NCBI RefSeq assembly: GCF_049651805.1 | Contig: NZ_JBASCU010000021.1 | Span: forward strand, 1-64,000 | Direction of reading: 5' to 3' | From: Pseudolysinimonas_A sp049651805 | GTDB taxonomy: Bacteria; Actinomycetota; Actinomycetes; Actinomycetales; Microbacteriaceae | DNA length: 64,000 nucleotides | Part shown: positions 25,780 through 34,043 of the stretch, one piece after another | Layout of the letters: the number at the start of each line of letters is the position of its first letter | Position numbering within the stretch: the first letter of the stretch is position 1 | Translations under genes and position numbers: made by a program | Notes under the pieces: generated by a model | The model's database searches: none | What the model was told of the DNA's origin: nothing | Seen by the model: the letters and a program-made list of their open reading frames with translations, nothing else

Positions 25780-27033
25780 GTGAGCGAACTGCGTCAGCGC
25801 TCCGCGCGCACCCCCGGCGGCGACGGCGTCGTGCGCCACGGAAAGCTCAAGCGCGGCGCGGCGTGGAAGACGCTGCTCGCCATCGTCGCGAGCGGCCTCG
25901 CCGTCGTGCTGGTCTCGGGTGCCTCCGTCGCGGCGATCGCCGCGTGGCAACTGCAGTCCAACATCGAGACGGTCACGATCGACTTCGATGAGCAGGGCCC
26001 GCCCCCCGCGATCGGCGCCTTCGAGGGCGGATTCAACATCCTGCTCGTCGGCAGCGACACGCGCGAAGGCCAAGGCGACGCGTTCGGCAAGGATCCCGGG
26101 TCGGAGCTCAACGACGTCAACATGCTGCTGCACGTCGCGCAAGACCAGAAGAGCGCGGTGCTCGTGAGCATCCCGCGTGACATGGTGGTGCCGCTGCCGC
26201 GGTGCGAGGACGGCGGCCCGGCGACCGGGCTGCCGATCAATGAGAGCTTCTCGTATGGCGGCCTCGCCTGCACGGTGGAGACGGTACAGAATCTGACGGG
26301 ACTGCCGATTCAGTTCGCGGGTCTCATCACGTTCAACGGTGTGATCGCGATGTCGGATGCCGTCGGCGGTGTCGAGGTCTGCATCACCGAGCCGATCCTC
26401 GACCCGTACACCGGGCTCAACCTGCCGACGGCCGGGAGTCACACCTTGCAGGGGTGGAACGCGCTGGCGTTCCTGCGTTCGCGTCACGGCGTCGGCGACG
26501 GCAGCGACCTCGGCCGCATCAGCTCGCAGCAGGTCTTCCTCTCGTCGCTCGTGCGCAAGATCAAGAGCGACGACACCCTCACCGACTTCAGCAAGCTCTA
26601 CGGCATCGCGCAGGCGGCGACGCAGAACATCACGCTCTCCGACAACTTCGCCCGCCTCGACACCCTCGTGTCGATCGCCCTCGTGCTCAAGAACATCCCG
26701 CTCGAGAACATCGCGATGGTGCAGTACCCGAGCCGCACCGGCGGCACCGGCATCTACCTCGGCAAGGTGCAGCCGATCACCTCGACGGCGACCGCGCTGT
26801 TCGATGCGATCAAGGCCGACGTGCCGATCGGGCTCGACGCCAACGCCGTCGGCGCGAACGGCGGCTCGCAACTCGACCCCAACGCGCCCGCCCCGGATCC
26901 GGCCGCCAGTCCCGACCCGTCGGCGACCCCCGACCCGTCGGCGACGCCGGAGGATCCCGGCCCGGCCGCACAGCTCATCCCCGGCCTGAAGGGCCAGACC
27001 GCGGCCCAATACACCTGCTCGGTCGCGAACTGA
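25780..27033 (+). CDS. LytR-CpsA-Psr (LCP) family cell-wall glycopolymer ligase
   Basis: The GTG start is preceded by AGGAG, giving 417 residues. There is a cytoplasmic basic head, one membrane helix (about 30-52), then the LCP domain with FNILLVGSDTREG, LNDVNMLLHVA, SIPRDMVVPLP and the arginine-rich LRSRHGVGDGSDLGRISSQQ region that binds the lipid pyrophosphate. A Pro/Asp/Ser repeat linker near 385-400 precedes the C-terminus. LCP proteins attach wall polymers such as arabinogalactan or teichoic-like chains to peptidoglycan. Confidence 0.92.
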   Translation: MSELRQRSARTPGGDGVVRHGKLKRGAAWKTLLAIVASGLAVVLVSGASVAAIAAWQLQSNIETVTIDFDEQGPPPAIGAFEGGFNILLVGSDTREGQGDAFGKDPGSELNDVNMLLHVAQDQKSAVLVSIPRDMVVPLPRCEDGGPATGLPINESFSYGGLACTVETVQNLTGLPIQFAGLITFNGVIAMSDAVGGVEVCITEPILDPYTGLNLPTAGSHTLQGWNALAFLRSRHGVGDGSDLGRISSQQVFLSSLVRKIKSDDTLTDFSKLYGIAQAATQNITLSDNFARLDTLVSIALVLKNIPLENIAMVQYPSRTGGTGIYLGKVQPITSTATALFDAIKADVPIGLDANAVGANGGSQLDPNAPAPDPAASPDPSATPDPSATPEDPGPAAQLIPGLKGQTAAQYTCSVAN

Positions 27034-27093
27034 TCGGTCGCCCGACGGCGGGAACAAGCCGAGGGTGCCGCTAGGATGACTGAGGCAGTTCCG

Positions 27094-27182
27094 GGAGACG
27101 TCGCATAGTCCGGTCGAGTGCACCACCCTGCTAAGGTGGAGAACCCTCACGGGTTCCGAGGGTTCAAATCCCTCCGTCTCCG
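27094..27182 (+). tRNA. tRNA-Ser (anticodon GCT)
   Basis: The 89-base cloverleaf has acceptor arms GGAGACG (27094-27100) and CGTCTCC (27175-27181), discriminator G, anticodon stem CCACC/GGTGG around CTGCTAA, a long variable arm AACCC-TCAC-GGGTT, and a T-arm GAGGG-TTCAAAT-CCCTC. CCA is not encoded. TAGGAT at 27072-27077 is a likely -10. Its 3' part serves as the integration target of the following island. Confidence 0.97.
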
Positions 27183-27185
27183 CTC
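27126..27185 (+). repeat. att-type direct repeat, left copy (3' end of tRNA-Ser)
   Basis: This 60-base stretch runs from the anticodon stem to just past the tRNA. It matches 48343-48402 at 58 of 60 positions, the two differences both lying in the variable-arm loop (TCAC here, GCAA in the copy). Confidence 0.9.
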
Positions 27186-27259
27186 CTGTTTTCCCTGATC
27201 AGCCGGCACTTTTCTCATGCCTCGCGTGAGCTCTCGGTGTTGTCAGACGGTGCCTTCGA

Positions 27260-27297
27260 GTGTCCCCAGTGTGTCCCCGGGGACACTAGGGGGACAC
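27260..27297. repeat. Cluster of four GTGTCCCC words inside the left island end
   Basis: GTGTCCCC occurs at 27260-27267 and 27271-27278 and its complement GGGGACAC at 27279-27286 and 27290-27297, the middle two forming a perfect 16-base palindrome. Similar words occur near the right end (48188-48194, 48244-48251, 48255-48262). Arm-type integrase binding sites are one explanation. The rest of 27186-27496 contains no gene I can support. Confidence 0.6.
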
Positions 27298-27496
27298 ATG
27301 CAAGCCGGGGCCAGGTGACATCGCGCAGAAATGCCTGGTCAGCGGGACAACGTGCCCGCAAACGCTCCACCTCGGAAGAGTGGAGTCTCCCACTGGCAGC
27401 TACCGCACGCGACCTCGCCACTTGGTCCGCACGGGACGGTCGACAGGACCGGCCCGCCGCGGCGCCGATGCGGGTGGTCGCGACTACCCTGGACGC

Positions 27497-28403
27497 ATGG
27501 ACGCCCGACAAGGGGAGGCTGCCGCCCTCCTCGCACTCCTCAGGGCACGCCCTGGCGGGGCGAGCTGGGGCCAACTCGCCTCAGAAGTCGCCTTTGAGGG
27601 GAGTGCGAGGGCCGTGCTGCGGGGCTCCCGATGAGGACGCTCTCTTCGCGCTGCCGCTCGACGAGCATGCGCTCGCAGAGGCCGTTCTGGAGATCGGGCG
27701 GTGGCGCGAGCAGGGAATGCAGTTTGTAACGGTTCTAGATCCGGAATATCCCGCCCGACTCCTCGACATCCGTGAGACGCCGTTTCTCTTCTACGAGGGG
27801 GAGCTCCGCAGCCACGATCTGGGCATGTCCGTAGTCGGATCGCGTGCCGCCTCGGCGGCGGGCCTCGAGCTGTCCCGAACAGTGGCGCAGTTCCTCGTCT
27901 CGGAGGGACTCACGGTGATCGCTGGCCTCGCTGCGGGGATCGACACGGCTGCCCACCGCGCAGCGCTCGATGCCGGCGGCCGAACAGTTGCCTTCCTTGG
28001 AAATGGAATCACCCGCGAGTATCCGAAGGAGAACGCCGCGCTACAGCACGAGATTGGGATGAACGGTCTTGTTCTCTCGCAGTTTTACCCGGATGCCCCG
28101 CCGACGAAATTCACGTTCCCGATGCGGAACGCCTCGATGTCCGGCTATGGGCTCGCGACGATAATCGTCGAAGCCGGGGAACTTTCCGGAACGAGGATCC
28201 AGGCTCGTCTAGCGCGGGAGCACGGGCGCCCCGTAATCCTGTCGTCCAGAGTCGCGGACGAGACGACATGGGGTGCGGCGCTCGCAGGCGCCCCGGGGAT
28301 ATTTGTCGCATCGACGGTCGGGCAGTTGAAGGACGCGATACGCGAGATCATCGATGCTCCGGGCCTGCTTGACTCTGCGCTGGCGGAGCTTGCTGCATCG
28401 TGA
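27497..28403 (+). pseudogene. DprA-like (SMF/SLOG) gene broken by a frameshift
   Basis: The N-terminus reads MDARQGEAAALLALLRARPG and RGGASWGQLASEVAFEGSAR-type helical sequence in one frame up to a stop at 27632. From a G-run at 27621-27624 the homologous frame continues as APDEDALFALPLDEHALA, YPARLLDIRETPFLFYEG and the Rossmann SLOG core VVGSRAASAAGLELSRT and GLAAGIDTAAHRAAL, to 28403. Removing one G joins both parts exactly, so one base has been inserted (or miscalled). The ATG lies six bases after TACCCT, a leaderless start. DprA binds single-stranded DNA; this orphan with a phosphoribosyltransferase-like partner may have belonged to a defence or stress system. Confidence 0.75.
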
Positions 28404-28810
28404 CGCGCGAGTTCTCGCCGCAGGTTCAGCAGGTCGCGGCGGGGCTACTGCTCGAGGCGGGCACTGGCCTCTATAGCGTTGTTCGAGAGCCGGGAGCCAC
28501 GTGCGACGTCTGCGCGACGCCTCTCACTCTGGATCGCGGCTACACGAAGTGCTTTCAGTGTCAGGGCCACGCGCAGTCCGGCGTGGCCCTCGCCGACCGC
28601 GTCGGGGCACTCGTCTACGCGCTTGAGGGTGATTCTCAGGTCTACAAGATCGTGCAGAACTACAAAGCACCCGCATATGCCGAGACAAGCCTCCCGAGGT
28701 GCCCTCCCATGGAAGCGACTCTGGGTCGTCCTGACCTACCCGGTGCTCTGGATCATCGTCGTGCTCATCCGCGGCGCAACCGACGGTTGGGTGCCATACC
28801 CGTTCCTTGA
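28400..28810 (+). pseudogene. Truncated zinc-finger / phosphoribosyltransferase-type protein
   Basis: The GTG overlaps the DprA-like stop (GTGA). Residues 1-96 look native: a Cys4 zinc knuckle (CDVCATPL, then CFQCQGH) and ADRVGALVYALEGDSQVYKIVQNYKAP, resembling the N-terminus of the ComF-like phosphoribosyltransferases that accompany DprA genes in actinobacteria. From about base 28690 the frame becomes arginine/proline-rich noise because the DNA now encodes another protein in a different frame. The catalytic PRPP site is missing, so the product cannot be an active transferase. Confidence 0.65.
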
Positions 28811-28925
28811 TCCCGCCACCGGGTACGGGAGCGTCGCGATCTACTCCATCGTCATCTTCGTCGCGACCATCATCGTCGGCGCCGTCGTCTTCGGACTGAG
28901 TCGACTGCGCATCATCAAGCCATAG
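28700..28925 (+). pseudogene. C-terminal fragment of a Pr6Pr-family membrane protein
   Basis: In the frame ending with the TAG at 28923-28925, the DNA encodes LWVVLTYPVLWIIVVLIRGA, then WVPYPFLDPATGYGSV and a final membrane helix with a basic tail. This is the C-terminal signature of Pr6Pr membrane proteins (six-helix family with conserved YPFLDP). No start codon or N-terminal helices are present; the fragment is joined directly to the truncated transferase gene. Confidence 0.65.
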
Positions 28926-28944
28926 TCGGCAATCGTGTGGATGC

Positions 28945-28965
28945 CTCCACCTCAACTGGGTGGAG
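28945..28965 (+). terminator. Short hairpin after the Pr6Pr fragment
   Basis: CTCCACC (28945-28951) and GGTGGAG (28959-28965) form a 7-base-pair stem with a 7-base loop 20 bases after the fragment's stop. It may be the terminator of the original Pr6Pr gene. There is no U tract. Confidence 0.4.
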
Positions 28966-29041
28966 CACCAGCCAGGATGTAACCACCCGCTGATCAGGCG
29001 AAAGCTGGTGTGGTCGCGATGTCGGGCGTAGAACTGTTGGC

Positions 29042-29287
29042 ATGGAGATCGCGGAGTGGTGGCCGAACACCCCGGTGGTGGTTCGCCGTCGACTCATCAA
29101 TCACCCATGGGATCCGGTGGCGCCGTACGTGATGGAGCAGGTGCATGAGGCCGGCGGGCCGGCGCCGGACTCGGGCTGGTGGGAGCCGAACAAGGGCTGG
29201 GAGAACGGCGAGCTGTTCCTCGCTGCGACGCCGCATCCACTACGCGGGCGCCGCGCCGAAGCTGAGCTGACATACGTGTATAGATGA
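29042..29287 (+). CDS. Small uncharacterised protein, possibly 3'-truncated
   Basis: The 81-residue frame is tryptophan-rich and acidic at first (MEIAEWWPNTPVVVRRRLIN, then GGPAPDSGWWEPNKGW) and then turns into Arg/Ala-rich sequence that runs into the promoter of the next operon. That change of character suggests the native gene was cut near 29220 by the junction with the catabolic cluster. I do not recognise a named family. Confidence 0.4.
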   Translation: MEIAEWWPNTPVVVRRRLINHPWDPVAPYVMEQVHEAGGPAPDSGWWEPNKGWENGELFLAATPHPLRGRRAEAELTYVYR

Positions 29288-29294
29288 CTATAGA
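29267..29294 (+). promoter_or_regulatory. Promoter and GntR-type operator of the catabolic operon
   Basis: CTGACA (29267-29272) and TATAGA (29289-29294) are spaced by 16 bases. Between them lies ATACGTGTATAG (29272-29283), a 12-mer that recurs unchanged upstream of the FGGY kinase gene (48148-48159) and as its complement, with one change, at 38038-38049. Binding here would block RNA polymerase. Confidence 0.7.
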
Positions 29295-29326
29295 CACGGC
29301 TACACAATGCTGCTAGACATGGCGAC

Positions 29327-30316
29327 ATGCCCGAAAATGTCGCCCGAACTGGTCTTCGGCGCGGCCTGAAATCGCTAGGCGCGCTCAACGAATTGGGCGT
29401 GCTGCTCGCGCTCATCGGTCTGATCGCCGTCATCGCGATCTCGCATCCGAACTTCCTCTCGTTCGCATCACTGATCAACGTTGCGCAGGGCGCGTCGATC
29501 TACGGGATGATCGCCCTGGGCATGGTCTTCCTGCTCGCGATGCGCGAGATCGACCTCTCGGTCGGCGCGAACTACGGGTTATCGATCATGGCGGCTGCCA
29601 TGCTCATCACCTCGTGGGGATGGGATCCGTGGATCGCAGCCGGAGCGTCCGTGATCCTCTCGATGGCATTGGGTGCCTTCAACGGCGTCCTTGCGAATGC
29701 GCTTGCAGTACCGGCGATCATCGTCACACTGGGCACGCTCTCCGCGTACCGCGGCGCCACCCTCGTGCTCTCCGGAGGTCGCTACACGCCGTCGATGCCG
29801 GAGAGCAGCTTTTTCGACCTGATCGGAAGCCGCTGGCTCGGGGTGCCCGCGTCGATCTGGGTCCTCGGCATGCTGACGGTCCTCCTGACTTTCGTCTTCC
29901 GCTTCACGCGGTTCGGATTCGTCGTCCGCGCCATCGGGTCGAACGAGCAGGCAGCACGGTTGAGCGGCATCCCCATTCGTCGGGTCCGCCTCATCACGCT
30001 CACCATGGTCGGCGGCATCTGCGGCATCGCGGGCATGCTGACCTTCGCATTCTTCGAGTCGGCCGACACCAACTTCGGGAGCGGTTACGAGCTGCTCGTG
30101 ATCGCTGCCGCGATCATCGGCGGCACCGGATTGTCGGGCGGATCGGGAAGCGTTCTCGGTGCCCTGGTCGGCGCTCTCCTCATCTCCACGATTCAGAGCG
30201 GACTCGTCCAGTTCGGCGTCGACCCGAACTGGAGCAGCCTCGTCACGGGCGCCGTGATCATCGCGGCGGTCGCCGTCGACTCCCTCGTCAAGCGCCGTCG
30301 TTCACGAACACGGTGA
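29327..30316 (+). CDS. Sugar ABC transporter permease (RbsC type, CUT2)
   Basis: The 329-residue membrane protein has the CUT2 permease features MREIDLSVGANYGLS, the GTLSAYRGATLVLSGG loop, and IAAAIIGGTGLSGGSGSVLGA near the C-terminus, with 8-10 hydrophobic segments. It forms the channel of a monosaccharide-type importer with the binding protein and ATPase that follow. Gene order permease-binding protein-ATPase is unusual for CUT2 systems. There is no clear ribosome site before the ATG. First gene of the operon running to 37994. Confidence 0.9.
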   Translation: MPENVARTGLRRGLKSLGALNELGVLLALIGLIAVIAISHPNFLSFASLINVAQGASIYGMIALGMVFLLAMREIDLSVGANYGLSIMAAAMLITSWGWDPWIAAGASVILSMALGAFNGVLANALAVPAIIVTLGTLSAYRGATLVLSGGRYTPSMPESSFFDLIGSRWLGVPASIWVLGMLTVLLTFVFRFTRFGFVVRAIGSNEQAARLSGIPIRRVRLITLTMVGGICGIAGMLTFAFFESADTNFGSGYELLVIAAAIIGGTGLSGGSGSVLGALVGALLISTIQSGLVQFGVDPNWSSLVTGAVIIAAVAVDSLVKRRRSRTR

Positions 30317-30364
30317 CGGCGCTCGCGTCTTGCAGCAATCCGACGATCACAACAAAGGAGAAGC

Positions 30365-31468
30365 ATGAAGAACAGGCAGTACTTCGCCATCGCTGCTGCG
30401 GCAGCGGTCCTGCTCGCCACCGCTGCGTGCAGTAACACGGGCTCCGATGATCCCGGCGACGCAGCCGACCCCTCGGGCGGTTGCGATGTCGGGGGTGCCA
30501 AGGTCGCCGTCGTTCCCCACTTCCAGTCCCCCTTCACCAACCAGTTCATCGTCGGCGCCCAAGCGGCAGCGGACGAGTGCAATGCGGAACTGCAGGCGGC
30601 GGGACCGCAGGGCATCGACACCCCGGCCCAGATCCAGCAGTTCAACGACTTGGTGTCCACGGGGGCGGAGGCTATCGTGGTCGTCGCGTATCCGTCCGAC
30701 CTCTGGGTGAAGCCGATCGACGAAGCCGTCGCGGCCGGAACCGAAGTCGGAACGGTGGATGTCGCGTCTCCCGAATCCGATCAGCTCATCATGGCGGCTC
30801 CGAAGCAGACCGACTTCGGTCGCGCGCTCGGCGAGGCACTCGCCGAGCAGCTCGGACCGGATGCCGAGGGCCTCGTAGTCACGGGCATCTGCTTCCCGGG
30901 GCTCGACGTCCTCGAGCAGCGTCTCGTCGGCTTCAACGAGGTGATGGCCGAAAAGGTGCCCGGTGTGACCATCGCACCTGCAATCGACACCACTTTCGAG
31001 CCGGCGAAGAACTTCAGCGCCTGGGAGCGCCTCATGCAGGAGAACCCGGACGCTCTCGCCGCTGTGGGCATCTGCGACGGTGATGCAGCCAACCTCGTGA
31101 AGGTGCGCGAGGAGGCGGATGACGCTCAATGGATCATCGCTGTCGAGGGTGGTCTCGACCCGATCGCACTCCAGGGCGTGGCCGACGGCGAAGTCGCCGT
31201 CCTTGTTGACGCGCAACCGTTCCTCCAGGGATACACCGCCATGCGGGCGCTCTTGACCAAGGTCGCCGGCGGAAACGTCTCGACCGGCTGGATTGACACC
31301 GGCACCGGGACGGTCACCACGGAGAACGTCGCGGAGATCACGGCGCGCGAGGAATCGATCGCCGACGGATACGAGGATTCGCTCGCGTACTACGGAGCAG
31401 ACATCGAGCGAATCTTCGCCGACCTGTCCGCGAACGTGAAGCCGTTCACCGACTACCTGGCGCCGTGA
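30365..31468 (+). CDS. Sugar-binding lipoprotein (RbsB-like, periplasmic-binding type 1)
   Basis: The 367-residue protein has a strong AAAGGAG ribosome site, a lipoprotein signal ending in TAAC (Cys22), and the type 1 binding-protein pattern: VVPHFQSPFTNQFIVGAQAA, DLVSTGAEAIVVVAYPSD and LAAVGICDGDA. It delivers the substrate to the RbsC/RbsA pair. Its stop overlaps the ATPase start (GTGA). The ligand cannot be read from sequence; a monosaccharide or small polyol is the family norm. Confidence 0.9.
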   Translation: MKNRQYFAIAAAAAVLLATAACSNTGSDDPGDAADPSGGCDVGGAKVAVVPHFQSPFTNQFIVGAQAAADECNAELQAAGPQGIDTPAQIQQFNDLVSTGAEAIVVVAYPSDLWVKPIDEAVAAGTEVGTVDVASPESDQLIMAAPKQTDFGRALGEALAEQLGPDAEGLVVTGICFPGLDVLEQRLVGFNEVMAEKVPGVTIAPAIDTTFEPAKNFSAWERLMQENPDALAAVGICDGDAANLVKVREEADDAQWIIAVEGGLDPIALQGVADGEVAVLVDAQPFLQGYTAMRALLTKVAGGNVSTGWIDTGTGTVTTENVAEITAREESIADGYEDSLAYYGADIERIFADLSANVKPFTDYLAP

Positions 31469-32982
31469 CATCAACCCCCATCCTGTCCGCCGTCGGAGTG
31501 CGCAAGCGCTTCGGCGGTGTCCAGGCTCTCACCGGGGTGGACCTCGACGTCCATCCCGGTGAGGTGCACGCCCTCGTCGGCGAGAACGGCGCGGGAAAGT
31601 CGACACTCATGAAGTTCCTGGTCGGCGCTGAGACGGCGGACGAGGGTGACCTGCTCCGCAACGGCGAGCCCATTCAGCTCGCCAACGTCCGCGACGCCGC
31701 GCGCCAAGGCGTGGCTATCGTGTTCCAGGAGCTGAGTCTTTACGGCGATCTCGACGTCTTGGCGAACCTATTCCTGCTGCGAGAGCCGCCGCTAGGCTTC
31801 CTGCGTCGGCGCACCCTGGAACGCCGAGCCCGGACCGTTCTGGATTCGATCGGACTCGATGTCGACCTTCGTCGGCCCGTCGCCGACCTCACTCTCAGCG
31901 AGCAGCAGTTGGTCGAGATCGCCAAGGCCATGATCGATCGCTCGGACGTCCTCATCCTCGACGAACCGAACTCAGCGCTGAACGCGGTCGAGAGCGAGCG
32001 CCTCTTCGAGGTTGTGCGCCGCTTGCGCGATGAGGGCACCGCGATCCTCTATGTTTCCCACCGACTCGAGGAGGTGTTCCGTATCTCGGACCGCATCAGC
32101 GTGATGCGCAACGGCACCATCGTCGACCGTTCTGCGATCACCGACACGACCATTCCGAAGGTCGTCGCCTCCATGATCGGTCGCGCGGCCCGCGATCGAT
32201 CGCACCGTAGTGAACGCGAGTTCACGGGCGACGCACCGACGTTGCAGGTCGAGGGGCTCCGAGTGCGAGGGCAGGTTGCGGATGTGACATTCGTCGCTGC
32301 GCGGGGTGAGATCGTCGGGCTCGCAGGGCTGGAGGGCTCCGGCGTCCGTGCTGTGCTGGACGTCCTGGCCGGTTTGCGAAAGGCGGATGAGGGGAAGGTG
32401 GTCCTTCCGGACGGAGGCGGAGGGCCCGCATCCATTCACGAAGCGATCCGGCGAGGAGTCGCGCACGTACCCGCCGATCGACGTACCGAGGGTGTCGCCC
32501 TGGATCAGTCGAACCTGGACAACCTGACCCATGTCACGACCGGGGCCCTGGGCCGTCAGGGCTGCGTGCTCCGCAGACGCGAGTTGCTTCGAACAGTGAG
32601 CGAGTTGATGGAGAAGCTGCGGATCTCCTCGTCGCCCGATGCCCCGACGCGTTCGCTCTCGGGTGGCAATCAACAGAAGGTCGTGCTGGGGAAGTGGCTC
32701 GCGGCGCAGCCACGCCTGTTCCTCTTCGACGACCCGACCCGTGGAGTGGACATCGGCGCCAAGGACGAGATCTACGACATCCTGTCCCAAGTGGCAGGAC
32801 AGGGATGCACCATCCTCTTCTCGTCGACCGAACTGCCGGAGTACCTGACAGTCTGTGATCGCGTACTGGTCTTCTATTCCGGCCGGGTCACGGCCGAGAT
32901 CGCGGCGAAGGATCTCACCGTCCACGGCCTGTTGGAAGCCATCAACACCGGCAACGACGCCAGAGCGGAGGTTCGATCATGA
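31465..32982 (+). CDS. Sugar ABC transporter ATPase with two nucleotide-binding domains (RbsA-like)
   Basis: The 505-residue protein holds two ABC domains. The first has Walker A GENGAGKST, LSEQQLVEIAKAM in place of a full LSGGQ, and Walker B VLILDEPNSAL. The second has a degenerate Walker A (GLEGSGVRAVLDV) as usual in RbsA, with signature LSGGNQQKV and LFLFDDPTRGVD. It energises the importer. It is coupled at both ends: GTGA with the binding protein and ATGA with the aldo-keto reductase. Confidence 0.92.
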   Translation: MTSTPILSAVGVRKRFGGVQALTGVDLDVHPGEVHALVGENGAGKSTLMKFLVGAETADEGDLLRNGEPIQLANVRDAARQGVAIVFQELSLYGDLDVLANLFLLREPPLGFLRRRTLERRARTVLDSIGLDVDLRRPVADLTLSEQQLVEIAKAMIDRSDVLILDEPNSALNAVESERLFEVVRRLRDEGTAILYVSHRLEEVFRISDRISVMRNGTIVDRSAITDTTIPKVVASMIGRAARDRSHRSEREFTGDAPTLQVEGLRVRGQVADVTFVAARGEIVGLAGLEGSGVRAVLDVLAGLRKADEGKVVLPDGGGGPASIHEAIRRGVAHVPADRRTEGVALDQSNLDNLTHVTTGALGRQGCVLRRRELLRTVSELMEKLRISSSPDAPTRSLSGGNQQKVVLGKWLAAQPRLFLFDDPTRGVDIGAKDEIYDILSQVAGQGCTILFSSTELPEYLTVCDRVLVFYSGRVTAEIAAKDLTVHGLLEAINTGNDARAEVRS

Positions 32983-34043
32983 ACGCAACCGAAACGACGA
33001 CCATCGGCTCGACCCAGGTGACCGTATCCCGCCTCGGACTCGGCACCAATCCGCTCGGCGGCATGTTCGAGGCGGTCCCCGAAGACGAAGCCATCGCGAC
33101 CGTCGCGGATGCCTTGCACGCAGGACTCCGCCTGTTCGACACCGCTCCGGTGTATGGCTACGGAAACGCCGAACGTGCAGTCGGGATCGCCCTCGCCGGT
33201 GCGGCACGGGAATCGGTGACGGTCACTACGAAGGTCGGACGCCTTCTGCGTCCGCACGAAGCGAGCGGTGAGCGCGACACGTCCGTGCTGTTCGAGGGTC
33301 ACCCGCTCTACAGGGGCACTCCTGATCTGGAACCGCGCTGGGACTTCTCCTACGACGGTGCTATGCGGTCGCTCGAAGAGAGCCTCGTCCGGATCGGAAT
33401 GGACCGAGTGGATGCCGTTTACGTCCATGACCCGGATGATCAGATCCAGGAGGCAGCGGAAGGCGCGTGCAAAGCCTTGGCGAAGCTGAAGGATGAAGGC
33501 GTGATCGGAGCGATCGGGGTCGGCTGCAACAGCACCCGGGCCCTGGTAGCGATGGCGAATCGAGCACCCTTGGACTGCGTCCTGGTTGCTGGCCGCTACA
33601 GCCTCATGGACCAGGAGGCGACCGACGAGCTGTTGCCCTTGTGCGTCCGCGACGGAATCTCCGTCGTTGCCGGCGGCGTCTACAACTCCGGGCTGCTCTG
33701 CCATCCCGAACCGCGGCAGCTGATCGACAAGACCGACAAATCGGCCTCGGCGATTCCGACTTGGCGCGGGTCGGCGACATTCAACTACACGCCGGCATCG
33801 CGAGAGCGAATCGAGCAGGCTCAGGTCCTTGCCGATGCGTGCCACGAATTCGGCGTACCCCTGATGGCGGCCGCCATTCAATTCCCCCTGCGGCATCCGG
33901 CGGTTGCGAGCGTGCTGATGGGCCCGCGAAATCGTGTCGAGCTCCGGCAGAATCTGGAGATGTTCGAGTTCCCTATTCCTGACGAGATGTGGGACGAACT
34001 CCGGCGGCGAAACCTGATCGGCGCAATTGAGGGTTCGCGCTGA
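32979..34043 (+). CDS. Aldo-keto reductase, aldose 1-dehydrogenase type
   Basis: The 354-residue TIM-barrel enzyme shows LGLGTNPLGG, the catalytic LFDTAPVYGYGNAE (Asp and Tyr), TTKVGRLLRP (Lys) and YVHDPDD (His), plus AVASVLMGPRNRVEL for NADP binding. This is the D-threo-aldose/L-fucose dehydrogenase branch, which oxidises aldoses to aldonolactones. The lactonase gene directly downstream (TGATG overlap) supports that direction. Substrate is unassigned. Confidence 0.85.
   Translation: MNATETTTIGSTQVTVSRLGLGTNPLGGMFEAVPEDEAIATVADALHAGLRLFDTAPVYGYGNAERAVGIALAGAARESVTVTTKVGRLLRPHEASGERDTSVLFEGHPLYRGTPDLEPRWDFSYDGAMRSLEESLVRIGMDRVDAVYVHDPDDQIQEAAEGACKALAKLKDEGVIGAIGVGCNSTRALVAMANRAPLDCVLVAGRYSLMDQEATDELLPLCVRDGISVVAGGVYNSGLLCHPEPRQLIDKTDKSASAIPTWRGSATFNYTPASRERIEQAQVLADACHEFGVPLMAAAIQFPLRHPAVASVLMGPRNRVELRQNLEMFEFPIPDEMWDELRRRNLIGAIEGSR

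Noticed and set aside
27365..27385. CTCCAC/GTGGAG inverted repeat upstream of the DprA-like gene
   Set aside because: A six-base stem in GC-rich DNA with no linked feature; it could easily be chance.
27237..27620. N-terminal extension of the DprA-like frame
   Set aside because: The residues have no DprA character; the true N-terminus lies in another frame from 27497 and joins through a one-base frameshift.
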